NCBI RefSeq assembly: GCF_964340395.1 | Contig: NC_135557.1 | Coordinates: forward strand, 19,243,725-19,307,724 | Direction: 5' to 3' | DNA from: Glandiceps talaboti | Lineage: Eukaryota > Hemichordata > Enteropneusta > Spengelidae | Length of the DNA: 64,000 bases | Shown: positions 24,184 to 36,876 of the stretch, piece by piece | Layout of the letters: the number at the start of each line of letters is the position of its first letter | Numbering within the stretch: position 1 is the first letter of the stretch | The notes under the pieces: model-generated | What the model saw: only the letters and a program-made list of their open reading frames with translations | Told to the model about the DNA's origin: nothing | Databases searched by the model: none | Position numbers and translations under genes: made by a program

Positions 24184-26294
24184 CGGTCTGGATTTCTTGA
24201 GCTGTAACATTGTAATACATAATAAAATATACATCTCCATAAATCTGTCTAATTAGCAGACATTATTTTTCTCTTTCTTTACATTGAATAGCTTGTGTAG
24301 TTCATTAGTTTTATTATGTTATGTAATGCTTTTTTAAGATAGTTTATTATTTTTGTTATTATTTTCCTTTTATGTTTTGTACCATTAACAATTCCCCAGG
24401 GTTTTGTTATGTGTACTCAAATAAACGAAAGGAAACATGCAATCATGGGTTGACTCACAGTAGTCTGACAGTGAAGTTGGCTAAATTTGGATGCATTTTT
24501 GAGGTCTTTTTTTCTCTGTGCAGTAATGACATATGGTGTTTCATCTAGCCTACCGTAGGCATATAACCTCTCATTGAGATGCAAACTTAGCTTGATGCTT
24601 TCTTTATGCTGTTTGCTTATGAATCTTCGTTTTTGCATATCTTCCCTGCATATACAATGTATGGAAGTGCTATGTATGGTATATGTCCTGATTTTTCACA
24701 TAAGGAACATATCTTACCTGGCTCATTTTGTACGAATATACTACTTGATGATTATTAGTTTTCTTCTCCATGACAGTAGTGACTCTTCAATGGCGATATT
24801 CACAATTGGAATATACAGGGATGTTTCAGAGTACATGATATACAGCTTTGTGTTACTTATTTTAGCCATGAATTCAGGGTGTTTTAATTACTTCTAACTG
24901 GTACTGTTCTCGAGATAATATGAAAGGGCAGGAGGGAATTAGTATAAACTTTTACTCTCCCTGTTGATGTTCAACTTTTAAAGCCAAGTCACACCCCATG
25001 TACAGTACATTCAAGTCTTCTGTCTAATTCTTCCAATCATTCTGAAATATTCATGAAATTAATTTACCACAAAAAAGCAAACACCAGTGGCAATTTTCAG
25101 AATCGATGCTAACTGCAGTGCATATACATGAATTTCATTCATACTAAAACAGGACCCTATGTGCCCCATAAGTTCCAGCTACCGATGGCAGAATGAACTA
25201 AATTCCAATCCTCATATACATGTACAATATAGTTTTCTTCACATTAAATGTGTAGTGGTTGACTTTAATACAATGGTAGGTAAATTATTTAACGACTTTA
25301 TTTAGTTCCAGTACAGTGTATATGCATTAATTTCTTAACAGTGGGTCATTTCTATGGTTACTCCCACTCACTCACTGGCTTGGGTCATACCTTCACTAAC
25401 ATTACCATTACATGTACTGTTAGTTTTGACAAACTTGACAGATTTCTGTTGATCCATCTATTGTTCTCAACTGACTTTCTTGACAACTGAATTGATATAT
25501 GAGGGGTGTTACTTTACAATGTACCTCAAAAAGCAAACATTCTTATTTTTACCTGATTACCCCTTCATGGTCCATAAGGACATCAGTATACACCACTAAC
25601 TTGCCAGTAAGTCTGATCAAAATTTTGAACTTACATGAACTTTGTACAGAGACTTGTAACAAATGTATAAATTGCGTTTATTTGCTGGGATATCTCTAAT
25701 TTTTTTCATTCTTTTTTTTTACCTATGAGATGGAGATCTTTTTTTTTGAGACAATGTTTATTGTACGGAGGTTCAAGACCTAATAATAAAAGAGGGGGAT
25801 CAAGAGAGGTGTCAGGAATTGTGACAGTCCAATGTCTTGTACTTCAATTTTGGTAGTCAACCTGAGTACAAATTAAATGTGACTGGGGAACCCAGGTACA
25901 TTTCACCAATTTACAGCTCTTGGCAAAAACATGGATAAACATGTGAATGTGTTATGGGTGGTACAATGTATGACAAAATTTTTAGATAAATTTATTTTAA
26001 TCGTCAACCCAAGTATTACAGGGGACTGGGGAACCCAGGTACATTTTACCGACTTACAGCCCTTAGCAAAAACATGGAATAAACTTTTGCATGTGTTACG
26101 GGTGGTACAATTTATGACAAAAATACATTTATTTAGAGAACAATCCAGTGCTAGTTTCAGAGTTAGATTTCCAATAAAGTAGTGAAAATAACGCAATCCA
26201 ACATGTATTCAAACATTAATACACTTCAACACAACAGAACATTTGTTCTTTTTCTGACACTGTGAGTGACAGTTTTATTTGCAAACATTTTCTT

Positions 26295-27626
26295 GATTAA
26301 ATATACAAAAATATAAAAACCTGAAGATAGCCATCTGAATAATTTGACATCTTGATAAAAATAGCAACAAGTATAAACTTACATGATTAGAAAATTTAAC
26401 ATACAATATAACACCATTTGTATTCAAATTTGGAAAGTCTAGGTAGGTCTAGATCTCAAAAAAAAACATTTATGTTGGCTCCAAGCTGCTTATGATTATA
26501 ACCTCGTCAAACCTCAAGTGTAAACAACAACAACAACAACAACAATAACTATGGCGCATAAAGGCCCCAATGATGTGCCATAAACAACAAAATAAACACT
26601 TCATTAACAATTACCATAATTCTGTTTTGAATTGGTGTAAATTAGTATATTCTCATAAAATGAAAGACTAAAACAGCACAGCCTAAAGTATGTGAGATTT
26701 TTGAACATTTAAATCCAATTCATGGTATCTATTTGCATTCAAATGTGTAACTCAATTGTTGAAATATCAATTTATCAATGAGCACCTCAGGTCATGTATC
26801 TAGTGAAAGGCTTGATATGGCTATGAAATTGTGTATTGTAAAATTAATTGGAAGACCTACATGTACTTGTTAAGATCAACCAAGTGAAGGTCTTAACTTA
26901 AGCTAGTATTATTTAGTGTGGAATTAAACTTTCTCTCATTCATATTGGCAATTATTTATATAAAATACCTTTATTTCACATATTGACAACTTGTATATAT
27001 GTAATATGTAGAATGAAAAGCAAATACTGGTAGGTGGGGGGGGGGGGGAGGGGGGAGGTGTAAGACTGAGTGTGTGTGCTAGTACTGAAGGTTGACCTCT
27101 ATTTGACTAGAAGCTGTGAAGGGCCATGTCAATCTGATTAAACTCTGATGTGGTGAAAGCAGCTAGATGCCTTTATTTACCTCTTTCAAACCCCTAGATT
27201 CAAACACGATTGTCTATTACACAGGTTCAGATGTGGGAAGGCAGCGATCACTTGGAACAAAACAAACAACACAAAACGATGGATATATAGAGGTAATTAG
27301 GCATCAAGCCGCTTTCACCACATCAGATTTTAATTAGATTGGGGCCATGTATACAGTGTATATGCACACAAAGGATCACAAAGCCAGACATAAACCGGCA
27401 TCTGCGTGCCTGAGGAATTTCAAATGATGCCAGACTGTTCATTGATACAATGTGGACAGATGGCGAGTAGAGTGTATCAAACCCAGGAGATAATTGGTAA
27501 CTGCTTTGACATTCAAAAGAACCGCTGCAGTTGCTAAAATGTGATCATTAAAAGTTTTGTAAGTTTTGTGAATGTTACAAAGTATAAAATATGTAATGAA
27601 ATTGGTTTGTGGACATTGGAAGACTT
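26295..27626. repeat. 1.33-kb insertion private to the right arm
   Basis: Homology to the left arm stops after GCAAACATTTTCTT (ends 26294) and resumes with TTAAATCTAAATAAATCAATG at 27627. In the left arm these two parts are joined near 14010-14025. The insert has a CAA tract, a long poly-G (27036-27056) and a MITE with its own inverted ends (27129-27343). It has no ORF of note. Confidence 0.75.
27129..27343. mobile_element. MITE with AATCTGATTAAA... terminal inverted repeats
   Basis: The left end AATCTGATTAAACTCTGATG and the right end pair in reverse complement over about 50 bases, including GTGGTGAAAGC..CTAGATGCC and AGAGGTAA. A shorter relative with the same ends lies at 40195-40286. Confidence 0.75.
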
Positions 27627-28810
27627 TTAAATCTAAATAAATCAATGATCTAATATTTCAACTGTGTCAAATCATAAATGCCTCTGAAATTAAACTGACC
27701 ATGGATATAGGATACAATGTATATTTGAAAGACGGTTTTCAGACTGATGAAAGAAATTTGAATTGATTGATTGCTTGATTGATTGATTGCCACATTGTTT
27801 TGGAAGACTATCAAGTAGTGTAACATAAAAATTGTTTGATTATGGTCATACCCTAAATATTCTAGATAACATTCCACTATACAGTGGTTCTGAGTGCCCA
27901 CAGACAGAAGTGTACATCATTACCATATTAAACTACCAGGCTGTGCTGTTCAAGGCCTTCTTACTACTACATTGAATAAAATACTACAATTAAAAACAGA
28001 ACTGGTGTCCCACTCATGAATAAAAACATATGGTTCAACAGGTCCTGAATAGATTGTTCCCATTTCACTGAGACAGTTCAAATCAAATGAAGGTCACATC
28101 AAACTGATGTTCTCTAACAATAACAGTGCAGCTGTACATATCCATATACATGTACAGGACTTAATTAGCAGTAGCCAAGAGCACACATAGACTATTCAAC
28201 ATATCTCCACTACCAAATATACATAGGTGATTCTCTACTAGACCAATGGATATTCAATAGAAAATGGTAGTTGAAACACTGGGTACTTGATTAAATCTGG
28301 CTACAAAGTGGAAGTGAAATTCAAGCCCTGTATGTTCTGTTCTCAAATGGTAAATTATTCCAACCATAATTTCTACACTTTACAAATACACTCTGCAAAT
28401 CAATCCACCCTCCAGTCAATATCATCATATATGGACCCTTTAAGTTATAAGTGAAATATTACTTTGAATTGTTCATCCAGTTTTATAATTTCAAGCGTAC
28501 CTGCATATACATGAGTAGAACACCAGTTTCAATCTAACATGGGTTTTAAAATGAACAGTATGCACTCTAAGTCAATTTGATGTGCCTACTGACACACAGT
28601 AATTTATTGTAACCCAACAAACTTTGGTGTTTTTGTATCGGATCCCGTTATGTCATGACTCACACAATATAAAACCAAAATTTTGTCGTTTTGTATCAGA
28701 TCCCTTTATGTCATAACTCACACATATAAAACCTGTTCACATCATATGGACCCAAAGCAACAAATTTTGTCTTTCATTACATAGGACACTGAAAATGAAT
28801 ACATTGTATT

Positions 28811-29289
28811 CTGAAACAATCTCATCAAAAGTAAAACACTTGCAATAGTAAATTGATCCATATCTGAGTATATATTGTTAAAACATTCCCCTGGTTTAAA
28901 AATACATTAAAAAATAGTCACCATAGAAAGTATTAAAAGTGCAGGATCTCTTATTTTATGGATGAGTACGTATACAGTCTGGAGATGTAAATTTTTATCA
29001 AGTACAGTACTGTTTTTAATTTTATTTGTCTTTGACAAAGGTACAAGTCTGATGAAATGTACTTGACACTTTGAGTCCCATTCAACTCTCCAAATGTGTC
29101 ATCCTTGTAAGATTAATAGAATCCAGTTCCCATTCAACTCTCCAAATGTGTCATCCTTGTAAGATTAATAGAATCCAGTTCCCAAAGGAATAATTAAAAT
29201 GTAGGATAAAAATAATATAATTTAGTTTTTAAAAATTTCACTCTCACTGAGTAAGTAAGCATTTTAAACGCCTCAGGAGAACCCTGTTT
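28811..29289. repeat. 0.48-kb insertion private to the right arm
   Basis: Left-arm homology breaks after ACATTGTATT (28810) and resumes at TAGCTGACCTGTCCTCACC (29290). The inserted stretch includes two perfect head-to-tail 52-bp copies at 29077-29180. Confidence 0.7.
29077..29180. repeat. Two perfect 52-bp tandem copies
   Basis: The unit beginning CCCATTCAACTCTCCAAATG is repeated exactly at 29077 and 29129. No change separates the copies, so the duplication is recent. Confidence 0.92.
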
Positions 29290-30871
29290 TAGCTGACCTG
29301 TCCTCACCATGATTATAATTCCAAATATAGATCATGGTAAATAATATTTTATAGTTATTCATAATTATTTTATGTTTTCAAATTTCAATTCTCTTTACTC
29401 TCAGTAATGCTTTCATAATGGTATGATGCCTGTGTAATAACAATTTATGACTGTTTAACTTTCTGTACTGATTAGAAACCAAAATTTACAAAACAATTCT
29501 TTTCCAAGTACTATGATCATAATATTTTTGTTATTTTCATATCCTAAAATTATAAATGGTAAGGACAAATTGTTAATACTGCAGCTTGAATGCTAAAGCC
29601 ATACTTATGTAAAACTAAGCATTTCCTTAGACTGTCAAAATAGATTTACTGTATATATAGTGTACACTTCTTTTTACAATAATCATTTTTTGTGTTTTTT
29701 ATTTCCAGAAAAATGTAGCAGAAAAAAGAAAAGTTATAAGTACTTGCAGCATAATACTGTATAAAAAAAGCCAAACAAAATCAAAATTGTGTGTTTCTGA
29801 TAAAACAGCCTCAGAAAATAGGGTTGGTAGGTATTAGGTAGGGAAGTCTGGATTTGATTTGATTAGATTTGATTTGATTTTTTAATCTTTGAAAAATATT
29901 GATTCGACCCAAAAACAAATGAATTGTCAATAAGACCACCCCTTCTGTGATACATTGATGAAATATGTAGATATCACTTGGCAAAGGAAACAGACATGTG
30001 TGAAGGTCAAGATGACAAAGAATTTCTCATCTTTTTGTTTTAAATAAATAGCGCCAATAGCGTTGTAGCACAACTGCATAGTTTTAAAAAAATGTTTACC
30101 CACATCCATGATCCATGCTAGGTATAGGTGTTCATTTGTTGAATGCATATGATTATCCAGTTGCCTATCCAACCCTCTTGTTATCTTTGTATTATACACG
30201 ATCATTTGGCTGTTCCTATGGGTGTGGTCATGTTGCTAGACATATTTGTATACATTTTTTGAATGTTTGTTCATTTGCCTATTAATCCCTGTTATCTTTG
30301 CAATATATGTGATCATTTGTCTGTTCCTATGGGCGTGGTCTTGTTGCTAGGCACATTTCCATACATTTTTTGAATGTTTATTCATTTATCTATTAATCCC
30401 TGTCGTAATCTTTGCAATATACATGATTATTTAGCTGTTGCTATGGGTGTGATCTTGTGCTAGGCACATGGTGTGGTCATGGTTGCTAGGGCCAATTGTC
30501 TCAAAATCTTTTGATGAAAATCTGCAGAATAACACTTCCAGAAACAAGTTACCAAGTCTTACCAAGTTTCAGTCTCATTGACCAAGTACTTTTTGATATA
30601 CAAGTTTTTGACCAAAATTCACATTTTACACCTAATTTGCATATAACTGATGAGATCATAATATGCTTAATATTTCTTCTTCTATACACCCCCAGAAGCA
30701 TCCCCATTAAATTTCAGCCCAATCTGCTCAGTAGTTTTGGAATTAAAGATTTTTGACCAAAAATTACTCACCGGTGGCTAGATCATTTTGATTTGAACAA
30801 TTATCCAACTAGACACCCATTAGACCTGCCAAATATCATGGCAATCGGTCAGACGGTTTTTGATTTTTTAG

Positions 30872-30872
<1 letters not shown>

Positions 30873-30945
<73 letters not shown>
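30873..30945. repeat. (CA)n microsatellite
   Basis: About 36 uninterrupted CA units. The left arm has only a short GT-rich tract at the matching place (about 11363-11390). Confidence 0.95.
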
Positions 30946-30946
<1 letters not shown>

Positions 30947-31144
30947 AGCAACACAATGTTTGGATTCAAGCGTTGTACATAATTTATTGTTTAAGGAGAG
31001 ATACGAGATATACTAATTGCAGTTATATATCTTTGTGCAATAAAAATATCTCAAACCTAAGTAACTTTTAGATTATTTATATTGTTTTTATTTCAAAGGC
31101 AGGATGGATGTTCATAAACTTACATTGTGTATATTTGTTTACGT

Positions 31145-31154
31145 ATTTGTTTGT

Positions 31155-31185
<31 letters not shown>

Positions 31186-31390
31186 TTCAAGGGCGTATGA
31201 TGCATGTGTACGTATGCATGTATGTACATGTATGTATGTATGTATGTATGTATGTATGTACTGTATGTATGTATGTATGTATGTGTGTATGTATGTAAGT
31301 ATTATGTATGTGTGTATGTATATGCATCAATGTATGTATGTATTTATGTATGTATGTATGTATGTATGTATGTGTGTGTGTATGTATGTG
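31145..31390. repeat. (TTTA)n and (GTAT)n microsatellites
   Basis: This is the reverse-complement counterpart of 10930-11180. Here the GTAT tract is not interrupted by a LINE. Confidence 0.92.
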
Positions 31391-32537
31391 TCGGCCAAAT
31401 GAATCCCGTAGTGGCAGTAGTATATACTTGTATTCGTTTAGTTCACCCCGGCCCCTGGGGTACTAAATACCCTAATCGGCCTTTGGTTTGAAATGGGGTT
31501 CGTTTGTTTTCAAGCTGAACTAAACGAATCTGCTGATTCCCCATCCCAATTCCGCGGATATCCTTATATTGGGGATTATTACATATTCGTTTTAACATCG
31601 CCTGAAATGTGATCTTTTTAAAACCTATCTTGTCTATAATGGACTACGCATTTATTTCTGGTCAAAATGGGAACAGGATTGAACATTGGCTGCACAAAGC
31701 TGATGACCACTGGTATTCTTTTCCCCCCGGGGGGATGCTCCCACACCATTCCAGCATAATAATGTAATAACATGGGGATATGTTGACGGCTCACCTTTGT
31801 AGATCATTCTGTAGTGTTTGTTGGCGGTTCGTAGTTGTTTTTAACGTAGGTATACAGTATGCGTCTCTTCAATAATGTTAGATGCTTGTCATAAACAACA
31901 GCAACAACAACAACAACAACAACAACAAAACTCAACTTTTAAAGTATTGAAACAATCAGACGTCACTGTACCATGCAATTTTCAACGCATAATTATTTGA
32001 ACACGTTAGAAGCATACAGGTAGCAATACAACAAAATAAACTTTAGAAGCATCGACGCGACTCGTATTAACAGATCTAGAAATATGCTACTTAGACAAGC
32101 ACCATCACCAGTCCCTTTATCTTTATTCCCCCCTCTAATAAATCTTCAAATGTTTTGATCTTGTATTTCACTCTTTTGTAAGGAATATGTTGACATCATT
32201 TCACTAAAAAACTATAAACTTTTTACTGGCTTTCACTAATTAGTACAATTTGACATTTTTATAGTACTAGTAATAGTATTGACGAACAGTGGTTATCTAG
32301 AAGCCCGGTTTGGGCGTAATGCACACCAGGTGAAGCGCTACGATGACCACAATATGGAAATGTGTCTTATTTGGCGTCTAGTGCTATTGCCAGGAGTACT
32401 TTTATATGTTAAACTTCACTCGGACCTATGCTGTCATAATCTGTTCTCATTCTACATGTCAAATTTAAGCATTCGCATTTTCTCTCACTCAGCAAATTTA
32501 TCGTACAACTGTAATTTAAATTTGTAAGTACTGCTTG

Positions 32538-32770
32538 AGAGAGAGAGAAAGATAGAAAGAAAGAGATAGAGAGAGAGAGCTTAGAGAGAGAGAGAGCTTA
32601 GAGAGAGGGGGAGGGAGAGAGAGAGGGGAGGGAGAGGGGAGAGGGACATGATGCATGAATGCGTGCATTCATTCATTCATACATACGTACGTACGTACGT
32701 ACGTACGTACGTACATACATACATACATACATACATACACATGTACATGCATACGTACATGCATACATAC
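32538..32770. repeat. Compound (GA)n-(GTAC)n-(CATA)n microsatellite
   Basis: GA-rich sequence with AGCTTAGAGAGAGAG interruptions is followed by GTAC and CATA runs. It is the counterpart of 8444-8726, with very different repeat lengths. Confidence 0.9.
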
Positions 32771-33267
32771 TCTAGACGGTGAATTTGTTTAGCTGTGGAA
32801 CACTGATATCTATATAGACGGTTATTGGGTGCAATGTAACCTTTAACCTCAGGACTGTGGGTTACTATATGCCTTTATGAGTTAATATTAGGATCGCCAT
32901 CGTATCCATGGTATATCTGCTATAAATGTGAATTCTCATAAAATATCAAGGCTGTTGTGTAGTAATAAACACTTCTGGTCCTAGGGAAAACATTGCATTC
33001 AATCACTTTGACAAGCTTACATTGTTCCGCCATCATTCCGACCAAAAATCAAATTTTCTTCCATCTTTAAAAATCTATATTTAAAAAATGAACATTATTA
33101 GTGTTACCCTTTGATTTTTGATAATGATATTATATGATATTCTTTAATAAATAGCCATGTTGCGAACAAAAACAAACATCATATTTGTCCTACTTAACTT
33201 GTCATGACATGCGCAATCGCAGTTCAGGATGTTTTGGCGTGTTTTGTGAGGGCTACTATAGAACCAG

Positions 33268-33304
33268 TTAGGGTTAGGGTTAGGTTTAGCCCTAACCCTA
33301 ACTG
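33268..33304. repeat. Short palindromic telomere-like TTAGGG/CCCTAA block
   Basis: Two TTAGGG units and a partial one are followed after six bases by AGCCCTAACCCTAACT in inverted orientation. The left arm has only GGGTTAGGCTTAGGAACCCTAA at this place (about 7922-7945). Confidence 0.75.
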
Positions 33305-35370
33305 TACAAGCATATAGGGTCTAACCATGCTCTGTGGTTAGCTACAGCTGAAACACTGTTTGGAACTGTTTTGTTACGTACAGTAACTTACTCGTGATAT
33401 CGTACATCCTGATCAATAAATGAATCACTTGTGGGTAAACACTGAATTTGTGTACTCTTAACATAGTACAATAAATCACATCAAATGTATTTGGGGTCAA
33501 TACCCGTCCAATCAGTTGTCCCTACGCGGACACGATTTCAACCTGTTACTGTATGCACCACATGGATAAACTTAACCTGCAATTAATTAAGATGTTCAAT
33601 GTCAAATGACTGGTATTTATTTTATAACTTTTTAAAGAAGTGAATACATTCTTGGTTGTCTGATCGAAAAATGATACTCTAGTTACAGATAGTGCATCTT
33701 TAAAGACAGTATGCTTTGGGATATTCCAGGATGTAACACGTATCTTACGAGTTTACATTGCAATAACATCGTCCAGTGGATATCAAATCTTGTTGGATCA
33801 ATATCTGTATGTCCCGACTAAAGGGTTGAATAACTTAGCTAACCAACGTCAACCCCCACCCCCTCCCCCAAAAAAAATAAAAACTGAAAAAAAACTGACA
33901 GGAGAAAATGTTTATTCCATACGTGTTATTGCGACCTGAAGTAGGAGTTGGGAATGAATTTCGAGCATGCCTTTGAATTGTAAAGTAGGTTATGATTGTG
34001 TATCCCCCGGGGAGGGATACACCCATAGAAAAGGTACAATCTATATGGGTATGTGTAGCCCAACTTGGTAACATTTCACACCAAAAAATCACTGAGGTGA
34101 CTTTTCGTCTAAAAATTCTCAAATTGTGGGGTCAATAACATGGGAAACGGTAATTGACCAGATGATGGTGACTGGAAATTACTAACTATGTTTTTTGTTT
34201 TGGATTATATATAGATAGGTAGATCTGGGCCGCACATCCCCGTCTGAAAATTTGGGGGTAACCCCCCCCCCCCCCCCCCCATGTGTGTTATTCCTCCAGA
34301 TTTGAATATTACATATAATTGAATTGCTGTACGTGTTAACCAGGATTCATTAAACTCGTGATTGGGGGTTTTGGAACACTACATTTCTGAGAGATAATGT
34401 TATTTGATACTTCCCCCTCCCCCGCCTCCACCCCCCCCCCCCCATTTTTATTATGTGTGTGTGGCATTCATGACTTTAAGTTGATTAAGTTGTTGTTTTA
34501 AATTTGACATCAATATCTAGACGAACAATTAATAGTTGATAGAATTTCCAGAATTCTGTACATTTGTCACGCTTTGATTGGGACTCAGACCATATGGAAT
34601 ATGTTCTATAGTAGTCTGAAATTTGGACCAAGCCATGGCTCCCTAACCCAGTGTGTATGAACACAACTACTATGTGCCTAAATGTGTACACCGTCAAGCT
34701 TACTGGAAATTGGAATGGTTTGAAATATCAGGTTTGTTTGTTGATTATTTATCCCTAACACTAACGAAAATCTATGAATACGGGTCACATACTGATGGTA
34801 AGTTTTGACATTAAGCCTAATTCGAAAAAAAAAAAGTTGTGTATCTTTTGCACTCAACTAGTGATACACATTTTCGGTTAGTTTACAGTGGTGGTGCGCA
34901 ATAGGAACAGTGCGTTTCTAGATCTCCTTATACGGTCACATGTAATGGGTCAACACGGTACACCGGACATAAGGTCACACCAAAGTCTTAAAACAGTAGT
35001 TTATTACATTCATTGGTAATTTCCGAGTATAATTATCACACTTTAATTTGAGGGCGAAGAATTGAAAGAGCCCGCCATATTGCTACCCTTTGAGAGCTTT
35101 GCAGTCTTTTTTTAGTTTGACAAAGAGGGGAGTGCTGTGTGTGACCTTCAACAGAAATAAAACCGCTTTCGAATCTGTCTCCGAATTCATGGTAAGTTTT
35201 ATAATTATATTTTATATTTTGAGTTATCACAATGTTATTGTATTCACACTTTACCATTCTGTTTGTTTGACATTGTAACTTAAAATTTTTGGGTTTTCAC
35301 AACTTTCTGACGACGCTCGTTCCTAATGAGTGAGAGTGGAAATTTCACAGTGACTCGCCCGGTTGTTCTA

Positions 35371-36105
35371 AAACGACATACGGTGACGTTAACTTGAATT
35401 GGTCAAATAAGATTGTTATCAACAGAATGATAACCACATATACGCGATTCTATTAAATGTCTGCCATGTCTTAATTCTTATCTAAAGATACATTAGGAAA
35501 GTTTCAACGATATTAAGTGATACGATATTCAAAGCGTGTGGGGACCTTGAATAAATAGACTACATTAGGGTGAGGCGATTTCTGACAATGTCAGTACATA
35601 TATGAGACGAGGTCACGAGGTGTACCTGAAATACCGCAAACTCGTTTCGTTACCATCGACGTTAAAATATAGAGTATATATAACCTGTCTAGAGCCACAA
35701 AAATGCCAAAAATGTCTAAAAATCAATTGCTTGGGTAGAGTTGGTCAAGATACATAGTTATTTGAAAAAAAGTTTCCCTAGCTTAGATATGCCTTTAAAA
35801 CGCTGTAAAACAACTGCAAGGTTGTTTTGCTTCATGTTTTAACTTTCAAATGTTTACAGGCATTGACTCGGTACCACCAAACGGAAAATTTATTATATTT
35901 GCTTTAGTACTAATAAATTATTATATGCAAAGGCCGGTCTTTCTGTTGTAAGTCATTTTATGTTAATTTATGACGTCATATAAGAAAGGAAAGGTAGGCG
36001 GGTTATTCATTAACAACATTCATGAGTTCGGATTGTATATACCAATTTTTTCTCGTGACCCAACCTACCAAATTTTCAGCTCCGACTTCAAAATAAGCAT
36101 CTAAT
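35371..36105. other. Gene-free stretch between the inverted duplication and a microsatellite
   Basis: I see no gene, repeat or RNA signal here beyond ordinary AT-rich sequence. Confidence 0.4.
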
Positions 36106-36229
36106 ATTGTTTATGTATGTATGTATGTATGTATGTATGTATGTATGTATGTATGTATGTATGTATGTATGTATGTATGTATGCATGTATGCCTGCCTGT
36201 CTGCCTGCCTGTGTGTGTGTGTGTGTGTG

Positions 36230-36274
<45 letters not shown>

Positions 36275-36307
36275 TTCTGTCTGTCTGTATGTATGTATGT
36301 ATGTATG

Positions 36308-36338
<31 letters not shown>

Positions 36339-36519
36339 GTATGCATATCTGTCTGTCTGTCTGTCTGTCTGTCTGCGTGCGTGCGTGCGTGCGTGAGTGT
36401 ATGTGTGTGTATGTGTGTGTATGTGTGTATGTGTGTATGTATGTGTGTGTATGTGTGTATGTGTATGTGTGTGTATGTGTGTATGTATGTATGTGTGTAT
36501 ATATGTATGTATGTGTGTG

Positions 36520-36561
<42 letters not shown>

Positions 36562-36568
36562 TGTGTGA
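36106..36568. repeat. 463-bp compound tetranucleotide/dinucleotide microsatellite
   Basis: GTAT, GCCT/CTGT, GT, CTGT, GTAT, CTGT, GCGT and GT blocks follow one another without unique sequence. ORFs across it on both strands are artefacts. It ends about 310 bases upstream of the glycosyltransferase start codon. Confidence 0.97.
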
Positions 36569-36572
36569 AGAA

Positions 36573-36839
36573 ACTAAAAACATGATTAACATGACACAAC
36601 ATAGACCAAGTCTGTGTTTGTAACTTGATACATTGAAAAAAGCTTCGGTTATTTTTAAATGTGTAAAATGTCTGTTATTGTACGTATAATAACAAAGATT
36701 TTAATTACACATTTATTAATCTTTTGTAATTTTTGTTGTTTCATATTGATTGTTCAAGTCGGAAGCCATGATACAATTGTTACATAGATTTATAATCAAA
36801 ATATAATACCCAATCCTTATCCATATGACCGCTTTAATA
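36573..36839. mobile_element. Truncated MITE of the AAAGTGGCCATATGC family
   Basis: The right part of the element is present (GTCTGTGTTTGTAACTTGATA, GTTATTGTACGTATAATAAC, then CCAATCCTTATCCATATGAC at its end). The left terminal repeat is replaced by the microsatellite. It lies directly upstream of the coding exon of the glycosyltransferase, probably within its 5' intron. Confidence 0.65.
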
Positions 36840-36876
36840 TTTTTATATTTCTTCTGTTATCTATCCAACAGGCAAA

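Larger units (their letters stand above)
15477..24856. other. Spacer between the inverted arms
   Basis: This 9.4-kb AT-rich stretch has no inverted partner. It contains a satellite block (about 16240-17830), a hairpin (18206-18304), a copy of a MITE (20325-20435), a G+C-richer exon candidate (21560-22000), a microsatellite (22093-22172), and a foldback (23785-24183). I see no gene with more than one supported exon. Stretches 18310-20320 and 24190-24850 show nothing I can name. Confidence 0.6.
24857..35370 (-). repeat. Right arm of the ~10-kb inverted duplication
   Basis: This is the reverse complement of 5858-15476. The inner border reads TTATTTTAGCCATGAATTC and pairs with the end of the left arm at 15476. 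The outer border ends in GACTCGCCCGGTTGTTCTA and pairs with the left border at 5858. The arm is about 0.9 kb longer because of private insertions (26295-27626, 28811-29289 and 30490-30930), although it lacks the LINE. No intact gene is visible. Confidence 0.9.

Noticed and set aside
33268-33304. Interstitial telomere or chromosome fusion point
   Set aside because: Only about two units on each side; too short, and the other arm shows a degenerate version of the same site.
36101-36602. Long Tyr/Cys/Val- and His/Thr-rich ORFs on both strands
   Set aside because: They are translations of the compound microsatellite at 36106-36568; all frames are open because the repeat lacks stops.
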